Of a stretch of 47,995 nt of DNA, positions 32,417 to 42,602 are shown piece after piece (position 1 is the stretch's first letter; each line of letters opens with the position of its first letter). Position numbers and translations under genes: made by a program. The stretch covers positions 1-47,995 of the forward strand of contig JANXRY010000099.1 in the NCBI GenBank assembly GCA_025356635.1, given 5' to 3'. Source of the stretch: Gammaproteobacteria bacterium (GTDB lineage: Bacteria; Pseudomonadota; Gammaproteobacteria; Xanthomonadales; Xanthomonadaceae). A model generated the notes under the pieces. That model did not search any database. It was not told the origin of the DNA and saw only the letters and a list, made by a program, of their open reading frames with translations.

Positions 32417-33054
32417 AAGCCGATGCCCGCCGGGAATTGTTTGCACGTCTGGCCGAACTCAATCCCAAGCCCACGACCGAACTCGACTATTCCACGCCGT
32501 TCGAACTGCTGGTCGCAGTGATGCTGTCCGCCCAGGCGACTGATATCGGCGTCAACAAGGCCACGCGAAAATTGTTTCCGGTGGCCAACACGCCGGAAGC
32601 GATGTTGGCCCTCGGCGTGGAAACGCTGAAGAAATACATCGCCAGTATCGGCCTGCTCAACACCAAGGCCAGCAATGTCATCGCCACTTGCCGGATCCTG
32701 GTCGAACAACATGGTGGACTGGTTCCGCAATCACGCGTCGCGCTCGAGGCCCTGCCCGGCGTCGGCCGCAAAACCGCCAATGTGGTGCTGAACACAGCCT
32801 TCGGCGAACCGACCATCGCAGTGGACACGCATATCTTCCGGGTCGCCAACCGCACTGGCCTTGCGCCGGGCAAGACCGTGCGCACGGTTGAAGACAAACT
32901 GATGAAGGCGGTACCTGCCGAGTATCGCAGCGATGCCCACCACTGGCTGATCCTGCATGGGCGCTATGTCTGCAAGGCACGCAAGCCGGATTGCCCGAAT
33001 TGCGTGATCCGTGACCTTTGCGCCTACAAAAAAAAGACCGGGCTGTCACAATAA
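32413..33054 (+). CDS. nth: Endonuclease III
   Basis: This 213-residue protein has the helix-hairpin-helix LPGVGRKTANVVL with the catalytic lysine, VDTHIFRVANR with the catalytic aspartate, and a C-terminal 4Fe-4S loop CKARKPDCPNCVIRDLC. It removes oxidised pyrimidines from DNA and nicks the strand. Its ATG overlaps the stop of the small RnfB-tail gene. The putative Pho box of the porin begins in its last codons. Confidence 0.97.
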   Translation: MKADARRELFARLAELNPKPTTELDYSTPFELLVAVMLSAQATDIGVNKATRKLFPVANTPEAMLALGVETLKKYIASIGLLNTKASNVIATCRILVEQHGGLVPQSRVALEALPGVGRKTANVVLNTAFGEPTIAVDTHIFRVANRTGLAPGKTVRTVEDKLMKAVPAEYRSDAHHWLILHGRYVCKARKPDCPNCVIRDLCAYKKKTGLSQ

Positions 33055-33076
33055 CGAAACCTTTACAGCCTAACCT
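33043..33076 (+). promoter_or_regulatory. Putative Pho box and -10 region of the porin gene
   Basis: CTGTCAC (33043-33049), a 4-base gap and ACGAAAC (33054-33060) form a partial PhoB direct repeat. The first half is good and the second poor. TAACCT at 33071-33076 lies 10 bases downstream, where a PhoB-dependent -10 is expected. It overlaps the end of nth. Confidence 0.45.
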
Positions 33077-33112
33077 GCGCCGGTGCCCACACAACCCACG
33101 CAGGAAACTGTC

Positions 33113-34375
33113 ATGAAGCTGCTGCCCAACCTCCTCGCTCTCGCCGTACTCGCGGCCCTGTCCGCACCGGTCCAGGCCGAAACCGAATTCGATGTCATCG
33201 GTGGCTCGGAAATTTCTTTCGAAGGCCTGATCCAGGCCGACTACAACGGTTTCAACAACGACGTCGCCAACCTCAACGGTTCTGCTTTCGACGGCAAGGA
33301 AAGCGACTCGCAGATTCGCCGCTCAGAACTCGTGTTCAAGGGCAAGGGCCCGGGCATGTGGAATTGGGTACTCGGCTACGACGCCACCGCCAAGAAGTTT
33401 CTCGATGCCAACATCTCCTACAAGTTCAGCGGCTTCACCGCGATAACAGTCGGCCAGTTCAAGCAGCCCAACAGCCTGGAAGAACTGAGCAGCACCAAGA
33501 ACAACGACTTCATCTCCAAGTCCATGAGCGACAATATGCAGGCCGTGGCGCGCCGCGTCGGCGTGTCGCTGGCTACTGGCAGCGACAACTGGACCCTGAC
33601 CGGCAGCGTGTTCGGCCGCGAGCTGACCCGCAACCTCGGTGAAGGCAACGGCTACAGCGGTCGCTTCACCTTCGCGCCGATCAATGAGAGCGGCAACATC
33701 CTGCACCTCGGATTATCTGCGGTTGACTACCAGGCTGTCACTGGAATCGCCGGCATGAACACCGACAATTCTGCCCAGTTCCGCGTCCGCCCGGACGCCG
33801 ACTTGTCCGGCAAACGCCTGATCGACACCGGTTTGTTCACCGATGCGAAGCGCATTCGCACGATCGGTCTCGAAAGCGCCTGGGTGCATGGCCCGTTCAA
33901 GTTGCAGAGCGAATACATGACCACGAATATCAGCCGCACCGTTCACCCGGATTTCAAGGGTGACAGCTGGTACGTCTACGGCGTCTGGAATCTGACCGGC
34001 GAGACCTGGGGCTACAAGAACGGCGTCATCACCACCGGCCTGCCGGATGCACCGGCTAGTGGCATGTGGCAGGTGGGACTCCGCTACGACAAGGCCGATC
34101 TGAACGACGGTTCGGTGAATTTCGTCAACCCGGCCTCACCCGTGGTCACCGGCGTGATGGGTGGCAAGGAAAGCAACTGGACACTCGGCGTGAACTGGTA
34201 CTGGCGTTCGAATTTCAAATTCGCCCTGAATTACGTCAAGGTCAGCAGCGAGAAATACATCACCAAGACCAGCGCGACCTACTCGCTCGATCCGGCCTGG
34301 AACAACAAGGTGGTCAACAACTTCCTGAAGGACGACCCGGGCATCATCGAACTCCGCGCCCAGATCTACTGGTAA
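33113..34375 (+). CDS. Phosphate-selective porin O/P family protein
   Basis: This protein has 420 residues from the ATG at 33113, preceded by CAGGAAA, with signal peptide 1-22 ending VQAE. The mature protein starts with FEGLIQADYNGFNND and carries the OprO/OprP-type pattern: SQIRRSELVFKGKGPGMWNW, TAITVGQFKQPNSLEELSS, RRVGVSLATG, and WYVYGVWNLTGE. It ends RAQIYW, with a terminal aromatic residue for barrel insertion. It is a trimeric 16-strand type outer-membrane channel by family. Placement just before pstSCAB and behind a possible Pho box points to phosphate or polyphosphate uptake. Confidence 0.88.
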   Translation: MKLLPNLLALAVLAALSAPVQAETEFDVIGGSEISFEGLIQADYNGFNNDVANLNGSAFDGKESDSQIRRSELVFKGKGPGMWNWVLGYDATAKKFLDANISYKFSGFTAITVGQFKQPNSLEELSSTKNNDFISKSMSDNMQAVARRVGVSLATGSDNWTLTGSVFGRELTRNLGEGNGYSGRFTFAPINESGNILHLGLSAVDYQAVTGIAGMNTDNSAQFRVRPDADLSGKRLIDTGLFTDAKRIRTIGLESAWVHGPFKLQSEYMTTNISRTVHPDFKGDSWYVYGVWNLTGETWGYKNGVITTGLPDAPASGMWQVGLRYDKADLNDGSVNFVNPASPVVTGVMGGKESNWTLGVNWYWRSNFKFALNYVKVSSEKYITKTSATYSLDPAWNNKVVNNFLKDDPGIIELRAQIYW

Positions 34376-34399
34376 GCGCCCCGGCCGGGTGGCAGTTCG

Positions 34400-34417
34400 C
34401 TGTCATCCAGCCGTCAT
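34400..34417 (+). promoter_or_regulatory. Pho box upstream of pstS
   Basis: CTGTCAT (34400-34406), the spacer CCAG and CCGTCAT (34411-34417) form an 11-base-period direct repeat close to the PhoB consensus. A weaker third unit (CAGACTC, 34422-34428) follows in phase. It lies about 60 bases before the GTG start of pstS. Confidence 0.75.
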
Positions 34418-34477
34418 ATTTCAGACTCATCATGGCGCGGGTCACCGATCCGCGCCGATCCCGTCAGGAGAATCCCC

Positions 34478-35500
34478 GTGCTCAGCCCGATCAAATCGCG
34501 GATCGCCGCCTTCGCCCTTGCCGCCGCCGTGGCCTTCACCGCCCAGGCCGGCAGCAATGTCACCGGCGCCGGCGCGTCTTTCATCTACCCGGTCATGTCC
34601 AAGTGGTCGGCCGATTACTACAAGGCCACCGGCAACAAGATCAACTACCAGTCGATCGGTTCCGGCGGCGGCATCGCCCAGATCAAGGCCGGGACCGTCG
34701 ATTTCGGTTCTTCCGATGCCCCGCTCAAGCCCGATGACTTGGCGAAGTTCGGCCTGGCGCAGTTCCCGTCAGTGATCGGCGGCGTGGTGCCGGTGGTCAA
34801 CGTCCCGGGCATCGGCGCCGGCAAGATCCGTTTCAACGGCGCGGTGCTGGCCAACATCTTCCTCGGCAAGATCAGCACCTGGAACGACCCGGCGATCGCC
34901 GCGCTCAACCCGGGCCTGTCGCTTCCTGCCATGAAGATCACCATCGTGCACCGCTCCGACGGTTCCGGCACGACCTTCAACTTCGTCAACTTCCTGTCCA
35001 AGGTCAGCCCCGAGTGGAAGGCCAAGGTCGGCGAAGGCACCACGGTCAAGTGGCCGGGCGGCATCGGCGGCAAGGGCAATGAAGGCGTCGCCGCCTACGT
35101 CAAGCAGATCAAGGGCAGCATCGGCTATATCGAGTTGTCTTACGCGCTGCAAAACAAGATGAGCTACGCGGCCATGCAGAACGCCGCCGGCAACTTCGTG
35201 CAGCCGAGCGCCGAGAGCTTTGCCGCGGCCGCGGAAAGCGCCGACTGGGCGAACTCGCACGACTTCTACCTGGTCATCACCAATGCCCCGGGCGAGAACT
35301 CCTGGCCGATCACCGCGACCAACTTCATCATCGTTTACAAGCAGCCGAAGAACCCTGCCGCCGCCAAGGCAACCCGCGACTTCTTCACCTGGGTCTACGC
35401 CCACGGCGACGAGCAGGCGAAGAAGCTGGACTACGTGCCGCTGCCGGCCGCCCTGGTGACGCAGATTCAGGGATACTGGTCGCAGAACCTCAAGTTCTGA
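34478..35500 (+). CDS. pstS: Phosphate ABC transporter substrate-binding protein PstS
   Basis: This 340-residue protein starts at GTG (34478) after CAGGAG at 34465-34470. The signal peptide ends AFTAQAG. The PstS motifs are VTGAGASFIYPVMSKWS at the mature N-terminus, SIGSGGGIAQIKAGTVDFGSSDAPL, and HRSDGSGTTFNFVNFL, which carries phosphate ligands. It binds phosphate in the periplasm and delivers it to PstCA. It is the first gene of pstSCAB-phoU behind a good Pho box. Confidence 0.97.
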   Translation: MLSPIKSRIAAFALAAAVAFTAQAGSNVTGAGASFIYPVMSKWSADYYKATGNKINYQSIGSGGGIAQIKAGTVDFGSSDAPLKPDDLAKFGLAQFPSVIGGVVPVVNVPGIGAGKIRFNGAVLANIFLGKISTWNDPAIAALNPGLSLPAMKITIVHRSDGSGTTFNFVNFLSKVSPEWKAKVGEGTTVKWPGGIGGKGNEGVAAYVKQIKGSIGYIELSYALQNKMSYAAMQNAAGNFVQPSAESFAAAAESADWANSHDFYLVITNAPGENSWPITATNFIIVYKQPKNPAAAKATRDFFTWVYAHGDEQAKKLDYVPLPAALVTQIQGYWSQNLKF

Positions 35501-35529
35501 ATCTCTAGTTTAGAACCCGGGCTGTTGCC

Positions 35530-36501
35530 ATGAGCAGTACCCCCATCGACCTGAACCTGTCGCTTGACCAATCGCGCCGTGATGCACGGCGCGATTCGGT
35601 TTTCCGGCTCGCTGTCACCGCCACCGGCCTGCTGGTGCTGCTGGCACTCCTGGGCACCGCGCTGTCGATGCTGTGGGGCGGCCAGGAAGCGCTGCAGACC
35701 TTCGGTTGGCGCTTCTTCACTTCATCTGATTGGGACGTCGGCGCGCTGCAATTCGGCGCCATGGTGCCGATCTTCGGCACGCTGGTCACTTCGCTGATCG
35801 CGATGATCATCGCCGTGCCGGTGAGTTTCGGCATCGCAGTGTTCCTGACCGAAGTTTCACCGCCCTGGCTGCGCACGCCCCTGGCCTCGGCGCTGGAATT
35901 GCTCGCCGGCATTCCGTCGATCATCTACGGCATGTGGGGCCTGTTCGTGCTTGGCCCGTACCTCGGGGAAAACATCTACCCGTGGATCAACGACCATCTT
36001 GGCAACCTGCCCGTACTGGGTCCGCTATTCCAGGGCCCGCCATTGGGCATCGGCATGCTCACCGCCGGCCTGGTACTGGCGATCATGGTCATCCCGTTCA
36101 TTTCCTCGGTGATGCGCGAGGTCTTCCTGACCGTGCCGACCCGGCTCAAGGAATCGGCCTACGCGCTCGGCTCGACCACCTTTGAAGTAGTCTGGGATGT
36201 CGTCCTGCCTTACACGAAATCGGCGGTCATCGGCGGCATCTTCCTGGGCCTGGGCCGCGCACTCGGCGAAACGATGGCGGTGACCTTCGTGATCGGCAAC
36301 GCCTACGAACTCAGCGCCGGCCTGCTCAATCCCGGCACCTCGATCGCCTCGACCATCGCCAACGAATTCGGCGAATCGGTCGACCCCTTGCACAAGTCGT
36401 CCTTGCTTGCCCTCGGCTTCGTGCTGTTCCTGCTGACCTTCGTGGTGCTGGCCGCGGCGAAGTTCCTGCTGATGCGCCTTCAGTTGCGTGAGGGCGAATG
36501 A
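35530..36501 (+). CDS. pstC: Phosphate ABC transporter permease PstC
   Basis: This 323-residue inner-membrane protein has about six membrane helices. The ABC permease loop reads LKESAYALGSTTFEVVWDVVLPY, then GIFLGLGRALGETMAVTFVIGN. With PstA it forms the phosphate channel. Its TGA overlaps the pstA start (ATGATG). Confidence 0.97.
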   Translation: MSSTPIDLNLSLDQSRRDARRDSVFRLAVTATGLLVLLALLGTALSMLWGGQEALQTFGWRFFTSSDWDVGALQFGAMVPIFGTLVTSLIAMIIAVPVSFGIAVFLTEVSPPWLRTPLASALELLAGIPSIIYGMWGLFVLGPYLGENIYPWINDHLGNLPVLGPLFQGPPLGIGMLTAGLVLAIMVIPFISSVMREVFLTVPTRLKESAYALGSTTFEVVWDVVLPYTKSAVIGGIFLGLGRALGETMAVTFVIGNAYELSAGLLNPGTSIASTIANEFGESVDPLHKSSLLALGFVLFLLTFVVLAAAKFLLMRLQLREGE

Positions 36502-37346
36502 TGGGTCTGTACTTCCGCCGCCGCGCGGTCAACTTCCTCGCGTTGGTGCTGGCGGGGTTTGCGACCGCGTTCGGGCTGTTCTGGCTGATCTGGATCCTGT
36601 GGACGACTTTCAGCAAGGGACTGAAGTACCTGACGCCGGCGCTGTTCACCCAGATGACGCCCGCGGCAGGCGAAGACGGCGGCATGCTCAACGCCTTTGC
36701 CGGCAGCCTCGTCATCGGCCTGCTCGCCATCGCCATCGGCACGCCGATCGGCATCGCTGCCGGCACCTACTTGTCGGAATACGCGCGCAACCGCCGCATC
36801 GGCGACGTGATCCGCTTCGTCAATGACATCCTGATGTCGGCGCCGTCGATCGTGCTCGGCATGTTCGTCTACACCTTGGTCGTGGTGCCGATGGGCCACG
36901 CCTCGGCGTTCGCCGGTTCGATCGCCCTGGCCTTCATCGCCCTGCCGGTGATCGTGCGCACCACCGACGAAATGCTGCGCCTGGTTCCTAGCACCATGCG
37001 CGAAGCGGCGCTGTCACTGGGCATCCCGCAATGGAAGGTCACCACCCAGGTGCTCTATCGCGCCGCGCTGCCGGGCATCGTCACCGGCGTGCTGCTGGCG
37101 TTCGCGCGCATCAGTGGCGAGACCGCGCCGCTGTTGTTCACCTCTTTGAGCAACCAGTACTGGAGCACGGACCTCAGCCAGCCGATGGCCAGCGTGCCGA
37201 CGGTAATGCTGAGTTTTGCCATGAGCCCGTTCGAGAACTGGAACGGCTTGGCCTGGGCCGCGGCCTTCTGCATGACGATTTTCGTGCTGGTGCTCGGCCT
37301 GGCCGCCCGTTTCATACTATTGCGCAACAAGATCAGCCATGACTGA
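36498..37346 (+). CDS. pstA: Phosphate ABC transporter permease PstA
   Basis: This 282-residue inner-membrane protein starts at 36498 or three bases later, both ATG, in an overlap with the pstC stop. The permease motif is [20 protein letters not shown], then [17 protein letters not shown]. It pairs with PstC. Its 3' end overlaps the pstB start by eight bases. Confidence 0.97.
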   Translation: MMGLYFRRRAVNFLALVLAGFATAFGLFWLIWILWTTFSKGLKYLTPALFTQMTPAAGEDGGMLNAFAGSLVIGLLAIAIGTPIGIAAGTYLSEYARNRRIGDVIRFVNDILMSAPSIVLGMFVYTLVVVPMGHASAFAGSIALAFIALPVIVRTTDEMLRLVPSTMREAALSLGIPQWKVTTQVLYRAALPGIVTGVLLAFARISGETAPLLFTSLSNQYWSTDLSQPMASVPTVMLSFAMSPFENWNGLAWAAAFCMTIFVLVLGLAARFILLRNKISHD

Positions 37347-38169
37347 CGTGAGTATTGCCATGACCACTCCGCTCCGGACCGCGACGCCGCCGTCTACCGC
37401 CCCGTCGAAGGAAACGGCGACCAAGCTCGCCGCGCGCGGGCTGTCTTTCTACTACGACCAGTTCCAGGCCCTGAAGAACATCGACCTCGACGTACCGGAA
37501 CGGCGCGTGACCGCCTTGATCGGGCCGTCCGGCTGCGGCAAGTCGACCCTGTTGCGGATCTTCAACCGGATCTATTCGATCTACCCGAAAATGCGCGCCG
37601 AAGGTGAAGTCTTGCTCGATGGCGAGAACGTGCTTGACCCGGCCTATGCGCTGAACAAACTGCGCTCGAAGATCGGCATGGTCTTCCAGAAGCCGGTGCC
37701 GTTCCCGATGACGATCTACGACAACATCGCCTACGGCATCGGCCACTACGAGAAGCTGGCGCGGGCCGAGATGGACCTGCGCGTCGAATCGGCGCTGCGC
37801 CAGGGCGCGCTCTGGGACGAAGTCAAGGACAAGCTCAGGCAGAGCGCGCTCGGCCTGTCCGGTGGCCAGCAGCAGCGCCTGTGCATCGCCCGCGCGATCG
37901 CGCTCAAGCCGCAGGTGATCCTGTTCGACGAGCCGACCTCGGCGCTGGATCCGATCGCCACCGGCAAGATCGAGCAGTTGATCGCCGAGTTGAAACACCA
38001 ATTCACGATCCTGATCGTCACCCACAACATGCAACAGGCGGCGCGCGTGTCCGACTTCACCGCCTTCATGTACCTGGGCGAGCTGGTCGAACACGGCGTC
38101 ACCGAGACCATCTTCACCAAGCCCGGCAAACAGCAGACCGAAGACTACATCACCGGCCGCTTCGGTTGA
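37339..38169 (+). CDS. pstB: Phosphate ABC transporter ATPase PstB
   Basis: This 276-residue ATPase has Walker [10 protein letters not shown] at 62-70, the signature [16 protein letters not shown], and Walker [13 protein letters not shown]. The PstB-specific [19 protein letters not shown] is present. It drives phosphate import through PstCA. The first 25-30 residues are a variable extension, and Met8 (37360) is an alternative start. Confidence 0.97.
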   Translation: MTDVSIAMTTPLRTATPPSTAPSKETATKLAARGLSFYYDQFQALKNIDLDVPERRVTALIGPSGCGKSTLLRIFNRIYSIYPKMRAEGEVLLDGENVLDPAYALNKLRSKIGMVFQKPVPFPMTIYDNIAYGIGHYEKLARAEMDLRVESALRQGALWDEVKDKLRQSALGLSGGQQQRLCIARAIALKPQVILFDEPTSALDPIATGKIEQLIAELKHQFTILIVTHNMQQAARVSDFTAFMYLGELVEHGVTETIFTKPGKQQTEDYITGRFG

Positions 38170-38193
38170 GTCGCCTTTACTAGAGAACAAGCC

Positions 38194-38892
38194 ATGCCTT
38201 CCGAACACGAACACATCGTCAAGAGCTTCGACAGCGAATTGCAGCGCCTGTACGGCGAGATCGGCCGTATGGGCGAAATCGCCATCGCCCAGTTGGACGC
38301 CGCCGTCGACGTGCTCATGCGCCGCGACAGCCGCGCCGCCGAGCGCGTGGTCGGCAACGACGTGGCGATCGACGAGCTTGAGCGCGAAGTCAGCACCGAC
38401 GTGCTGCGCCTGCTGGCCTTGCGCCAGCCGATGGCCCGCGACCTGCGCGAGGTCTACGCGGCGCTGCGCATTTCCGCCGACATCGAGCGGATCGGCGATT
38501 ACGCCGCCAACGTCGCCAAGCGTTCGATGGTGCTCAACCAGAACGCGCCGGTGGCGCCCGTGCGTGGCCTGCCGGCGCTGGCCAAGCTCGCCAACGAGAT
38601 GGTCCGCGCCGCCGTGCAGTCCTACCGCGACCGCGACGCCGACACGGCGCTGGCCGTGCGCAACCGCGACTTCGAACTCGATGCCCAATACACAGCGTTG
38701 TTCCGCGAGCTGCTGACTTACATGGCCGAGGATCCCAAGCAGATCACCGCCTGCACCCACCTGTTGTTCATGGCCAAGAACATCGAACGCATCGGCGACC
38801 ACGCCACCAACATCGCCGAGAACACCTGGTTCCTGGTCCACGGCGAGGCTCTGCCCGCCGGGCGCGCCAAGGGCGACCTGACCAGCCAGTAG
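38194..38892 (+). CDS. phoU: Phosphate signalling protein PhoU
   Basis: This 232-residue protein has two three-helix bundles. Both metal-binding motifs are there: [17 protein letters not shown] and [16 protein letters not shown]. PhoU links PstB to the PhoR sensor and keeps the Pho regulon off in high phosphate. phoB and phoR are not within this window. A GC-rich hairpin (about 38899-38920) follows the stop and may end the pst transcript. Confidence 0.97.
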   Translation: MPSEHEHIVKSFDSELQRLYGEIGRMGEIAIAQLDAAVDVLMRRDSRAAERVVGNDVAIDELEREVSTDVLRLLALRQPMARDLREVYAALRISADIERIGDYAANVAKRSMVLNQNAPVAPVRGLPALAKLANEMVRAAVQSYRDRDADTALAVRNRDFELDAQYTALFRELLTYMAEDPKQITACTHLLFMAKNIERIGDHATNIAENTWFLVHGEALPAGRAKGDLTSQ

Positions 38893-38950
38893 AATCCATG
38901 CCCGGCCTCTACGCCGGGGCATATCGGGTAAACTACGCGGGCTCGATGCT

Positions 38951-39155
38951 CGGTACGGGAGAGAGCGGCCGGAAGCGATTCCGGACGCCGCCGAAGGCGC
39001 AACAGCCCGTAATCGCTCAGGACCCAGAACCGTACCGCGCGAGCGACTCTGGAGAGATCGGCGGCCATCCGTGGCTGCGCCGGCGCCGAAGGGGCATGGG
39101 ACGCAAGGGTTTCTCAGACCCGCGGCCCCAAAACTCTCAGGCAAAAGGACAGAGG
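38951..39155 (+). ncRNA. Tandem glycine riboswitch
   Basis: Two aptamers lie between phoU and gcvP. Aptamer 1 spans 38951-39037 and is closed by a perfect 8-bp P1 (38951-38958 with 39030-39037). It has the conserved GCCGAAGG at 38990-38997 and GCTCAGGAC at 39015-39023. Aptamer 2 spans about 39045-39155, with GCCGAAGG at 39085-39092 and CTCTCAGGCAAAAGGAC at 39134-39150. Glycine binding would switch on gcvP, as is usual for this class upstream of glycine cleavage genes. A stable hairpin (39163-39169 with 39173-39179) and a GGGGC/GCCCC pair (39153-39157 with 39187-39191) follow and probably form the expression platform. A TAAACT box at 38929-38934 may be the promoter. Confidence 0.93.
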
Positions 39156-39200
39156 GGCGCGCCCGTGCAGCTTGCACGGATTATTTGCCCCGGACCTGCC

Positions 39201-42059
39201 ATGACCCGCGAATCCCTGCGCCAGCTCGAAAATCACGACGCCTTCCTCGAACGCCACATCGGCCCGAATCCCGACGAGATCGCGCACATGCTCTCGGTGC
39301 TCAACCAGCCCTCGCTGGACGCGCTGACCAACGCGATCGTCCCGACGCGCATCCAACTGGATCAGCCATTGGCGCTACCGGCACCGATCAGCGAGACCGA
39401 AGCCCTGGACAAGATTCGTGGTTACGCCAACGACAATCTTGTCTACCGCAGTTTTATCGGCCAAGGCTATTACGGCACGCACACGCCAAATGTAATTTTG
39501 CGCAACGTGCTCGAAAATCCGGCCTGGTACACCGCCTATACGCCCTACCAGGCGGAGATCTCCCAGGGCCGCATGGAAGCGCTGATCAATTTCCAGACCA
39601 TGGTCGCCGACCTGACCGGCATGGAAATCAGCAACGCTTCGTTGCTCGACGAAGCCACCGCCGCCGCCGAAGCCATGACCCTGGCCAAGCGTTCGTGCAA
39701 GAGCAAGTCGAACCTGTTTTTCGTGTCGCTGGATTGCCATCCACAGACCATCGCCGTCGTTCGCACCCGTGCCGAGGGTCTAGGCATCGAAGTGCAGGTC
39801 GGCGACGACGCCGCGGCGATAACGACCGACGCCTTCGCGGTACTGTTGCAGTATCCGTGCACGACCGGAGAAGTGAAGGATTACCGCGCCATCGCCGAGG
39901 CCGTGCATGCGCGCGGCGGCGTACTCGCAGTCAGCGCCGACCTGCTCGCGCTCACACTGCTGACGCCACCCGGCGAATGGGGCGCCGATATCGTGGTCGG
40001 CAATTCCCAGCGCTTTGGCGTGCCGTTCGGATTCGGCGGCCCGCATGCCGCGTTCCTGGCCTGCAAGGATGCGTTCAAGCGCTCCATGCCCGGCCGTTTG
40101 ATTGGCGTGTCGATCGACGCGCTTGGTCAACCTGCTTATCGACTCACGCTGCAGACGCGCGAACAACATATCCGCCGCGAAAAGGCGACCTCGAACATCT
40201 GCACTGCGCAGGTGCTGCTGGCGGTGATGGCGAGCATGTATGCGGTCTACCACGGCCCGGACGGCCTGCGCCGCATTGCCAAGCGCACGCATCGCCTGGC
40301 GACCTTGTTCGCCGCCGGCTTGAAGCAGGCCGGCATCGCGACCAATTCCGGCTTCTTCGACACCGTGCACGTCACTGGCATCGATGCCGCGAAGTTGCAC
40401 GCGACGGCGCGGGCGCACAAATTCAACCTGCGCGAAATCGACGGCCGCCAACTGGCGGTCGCCTTCGACGAAACCTGTACGCGCAAGCACGTCGAGGCGT
40501 TGTGGTCGCTGTTCGGCGTCACGGCCGATGTCGATGCGCTTGACGCGACCATCCCGGATGCCCTGCCCGCTGGCCTGGTGCGCGCTTCCAAGTTCATGAC
40601 CCATCCGGTATTCAACACCCACCATTCCGAGCACGAGCTGCTGCGCTATCTGCGCCAACTGTCCGACAAGGACCTGGCCATGGATCGCACCATGATCCCG
40701 CTCGGTTCCTGCACGATGAAGCTCAACGCCACCAGCGAGATGATCCCGGTCACCTGGCCGGAGTTCGGCAACATCCATCCGCTAGCTCCGGCCGAGCAGA
40801 CCCGCGGTTACGTCGACCTGATCAAGAGCCTGGAAGCGATGCTGGTCGAATGCACTGGCTACGATGCGGTCAGCCTGCAGCCGAATTCCGGCGCGCAGGG
40901 CGAATTCGCCGGCCTGCTGGCGATCCGCAGCTACCACCGTTCACGCAACGAAGGCCATCGCAACATCTGCCTGATTCCGGAATCGGCACACGGCACCAAT
41001 CCGGCCTCGGCGCAGATGTGCGGCATGGAAGTCGTCGTGGTGAAGTGCGATTCGAACGGCAACGTCGACGTCGCCGACCTGCGCGCCAAGGCCGAGAAGC
41101 ATTCGAACAATCTTGCCGCCTTGATGATCACTTACCCGTCCACGCACGGTGTGTTCGAGGAAGCGGTGGTCGAGATCTGCGAAATCATCCACGCCCACGG
41201 CGGCCAGGTGTACACCGACGGCGCCAACATGAATGCCTTGGTCGGCGTCGCCAAGCCGGGCAAGTACGGCTCCGACGTTTCGCACCTCAACCTGCACAAG
41301 ACCTTCTGCATTCCGCACGGCGGCGGCGGTCCAGGCGTCGGTCCGACCGCGGTGAAGGCGCACCTCGCGCCGTTCCTGCCGGCAAAGTACACGGAGGACA
41401 AGCCGGTCGGCATGGTCAGCGCCGCCAGCTACGGCTCGGCTTCGATCCTGCCGATCAGCTGGATGTACATCACCATGATGGGCGCCGAGGGCCTGCGCCG
41501 CGCCACGCAAGTTGCGCTGCTCAACGCCAACTACATCGCCAAGCGCCTGGCGCCGCATTACCCGACGTTGTACACGGGTCGCAACGGCCTGGTCGCGCAC
41601 GAATGCATCCTCGACCTGCGCGCACTCAAGGACGCCACCGGCATCAGCGCCGAGGATGTCGCCAAGCGGCTAATCGATTTCGGCTTCCATGCCCCGACCC
41701 TGAGCTTTCCGGTCGCCGGCACCCTGATGGTCGAGCCGACCGAGAGCGAGGCGCTGCACGAACTCGACCGCTTCATCGACGCGATGATCCAGATCCGCGA
41801 GGAAATCCGCGCGATCGAACAGGGCCGGATGGACCGCGACGACAATCCGCTCAAGAACGCGCCGCATACCGCCTCGATGGTGATGGCCGAAGACTGGCAG
41901 CACGATTACACGCGCGAACTGGCGGCGTTTCCGCTAGCCTCGCTCAAGCAGAGCAAGTACTGGTCGCCGGTGGCGCGGGTCGACAACGTCTACGGCGATC
42001 GCAACATCATGTGCGCCTGCCTGCCGATGGAAGCCTTCAAGGAGCCGGTGGAAAGCTGA
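39201..42059 (+). CDS. gcvP: Glycine dehydrogenase (decarboxylating), P protein
   Basis: This protein has 952 residues from the ATG at 39201 ([20 protein letters not shown]), a full-length homodimeric-type P protein. It contains [27 protein letters not shown], and the PLP lysine in [21 protein letters not shown]. It decarboxylates glycine and passes the aminomethyl group to lipoyl-GcvH. gcvT and gcvH are not adjacent. The Shine-Dalgarno sequence is poor, which fits control by the riboswitch. A much longer in-frame extension covers the riboswitch and is not coding. Confidence 0.97.
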   Translation: MTRESLRQLENHDAFLERHIGPNPDEIAHMLSVLNQPSLDALTNAIVPTRIQLDQPLALPAPISETEALDKIRGYANDNLVYRSFIGQGYYGTHTPNVILRNVLENPAWYTAYTPYQAEISQGRMEALINFQTMVADLTGMEISNASLLDEATAAAEAMTLAKRSCKSKSNLFFVSLDCHPQTIAVVRTRAEGLGIEVQVGDDAAAITTDAFAVLLQYPCTTGEVKDYRAIAEAVHARGGVLAVSADLLALTLLTPPGEWGADIVVGNSQRFGVPFGFGGPHAAFLACKDAFKRSMPGRLIGVSIDALGQPAYRLTLQTREQHIRREKATSNICTAQVLLAVMASMYAVYHGPDGLRRIAKRTHRLATLFAAGLKQAGIATNSGFFDTVHVTGIDAAKLHATARAHKFNLREIDGRQLAVAFDETCTRKHVEALWSLFGVTADVDALDATIPDALPAGLVRASKFMTHPVFNTHHSEHELLRYLRQLSDKDLAMDRTMIPLGSCTMKLNATSEMIPVTWPEFGNIHPLAPAEQTRGYVDLIKSLEAMLVECTGYDAVSLQPNSGAQGEFAGLLAIRSYHRSRNEGHRNICLIPESAHGTNPASAQMCGMEVVVVKCDSNGNVDVADLRAKAEKHSNNLAALMITYPSTHGVFEEAVVEICEIIHAHGGQVYTDGANMNALVGVAKPGKYGSDVSHLNLHKTFCIPHGGGGPGVGPTAVKAHLAPFLPAKYTEDKPVGMVSAASYGSASILPISWMYITMMGAEGLRRATQVALLNANYIAKRLAPHYPTLYTGRNGLVAHECILDLRALKDATGISAEDVAKRLIDFGFHAPTLSFPVAGTLMVEPTESEALHELDRFIDAMIQIREEIRAIEQGRMDRDDNPLKNAPHTASMVMAEDWQHDYTRELAAFPLASLKQSKYWSPVARVDNVYGDRNIMCACLPMEAFKEPVES

Positions 42060-42061
42060 AC

Positions 42062-42577
42062 ATGGACGCCGCAGCCTGGACCGAAGACCTGCACGCCGCT
42101 CGCGCAGGCGAGCCGGCTGCACTTGAGCGTGTGCTCAAGCGCTCGCGCCAGGACTTGCGCCGTTACGCCGAATACCACTGCCCGGTCAACGACGTCGAGG
42201 ACGCGGTGCAGGAATCGCTGTTCACCGTTTCCCGCAAGCTCATGGACTTGCGCCAGCTGGAATCCTTTACCTCGTGGCTGTTCCGCATCGTCAAGCGCGA
42301 ATGCAACCGCTACAAACGACTCAAGCGCATGCTGATGCAGGTGCCTATCACCGACGATATCGAAGGTCCGCATTATCCGGAGAGCAAAGGCCTGGCGCGC
42401 GATGTCGCCAACGCACTGGAATCGCTGCCCTCGCACTATCGGGAAATCGTCCTGCTGCGCGATCTCGAAGGGCTGACCATCGAGGAAATCTCCGAGCAAC
42501 TCAAGCTGACCAAACTGGCCGCCAAGGCCCGCTTGCATCGCGCCCGCAGCCTGGCCCGCGAATACCTGATGGCATGA
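42062..42577 (+). CDS. Sigma-70 family (ECF-type) RNA polymerase sigma factor
   Basis: This protein has 171 residues from the ATG at 42062, only 2 bases after the gcvP stop. The sigma-2 region is visible in [20 protein letters not shown] and [19 protein letters not shown]. The sigma-4 helix-turn-helix is [20 protein letters not shown], then [21 protein letters not shown]. There is no anti-sigma gene next to it and no C-terminal extension. Its position suggests cotranscription with gcvP under the glycine riboswitch. Target promoters are unknown. Confidence 0.85.
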   Translation: MDAAAWTEDLHAARAGEPAALERVLKRSRQDLRRYAEYHCPVNDVEDAVQESLFTVSRKLMDLRQLESFTSWLFRIVKRECNRYKRLKRMLMQVPITDDIEGPHYPESKGLARDVANALESLPSHYREIVLLRDLEGLTIEEISEQLKLTKLAAKARLHRARSLAREYLMA

Positions 42578-42602
42578 GGCGCGCAGCTGCTATCCTGCGC
42601 CG

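Noticed and set aside
38898-39200. N-terminal extension of gcvP through the riboswitch
   Set aside because: The region folds as a tandem glycine riboswitch, and the P protein family starts at the ATG at 39201.
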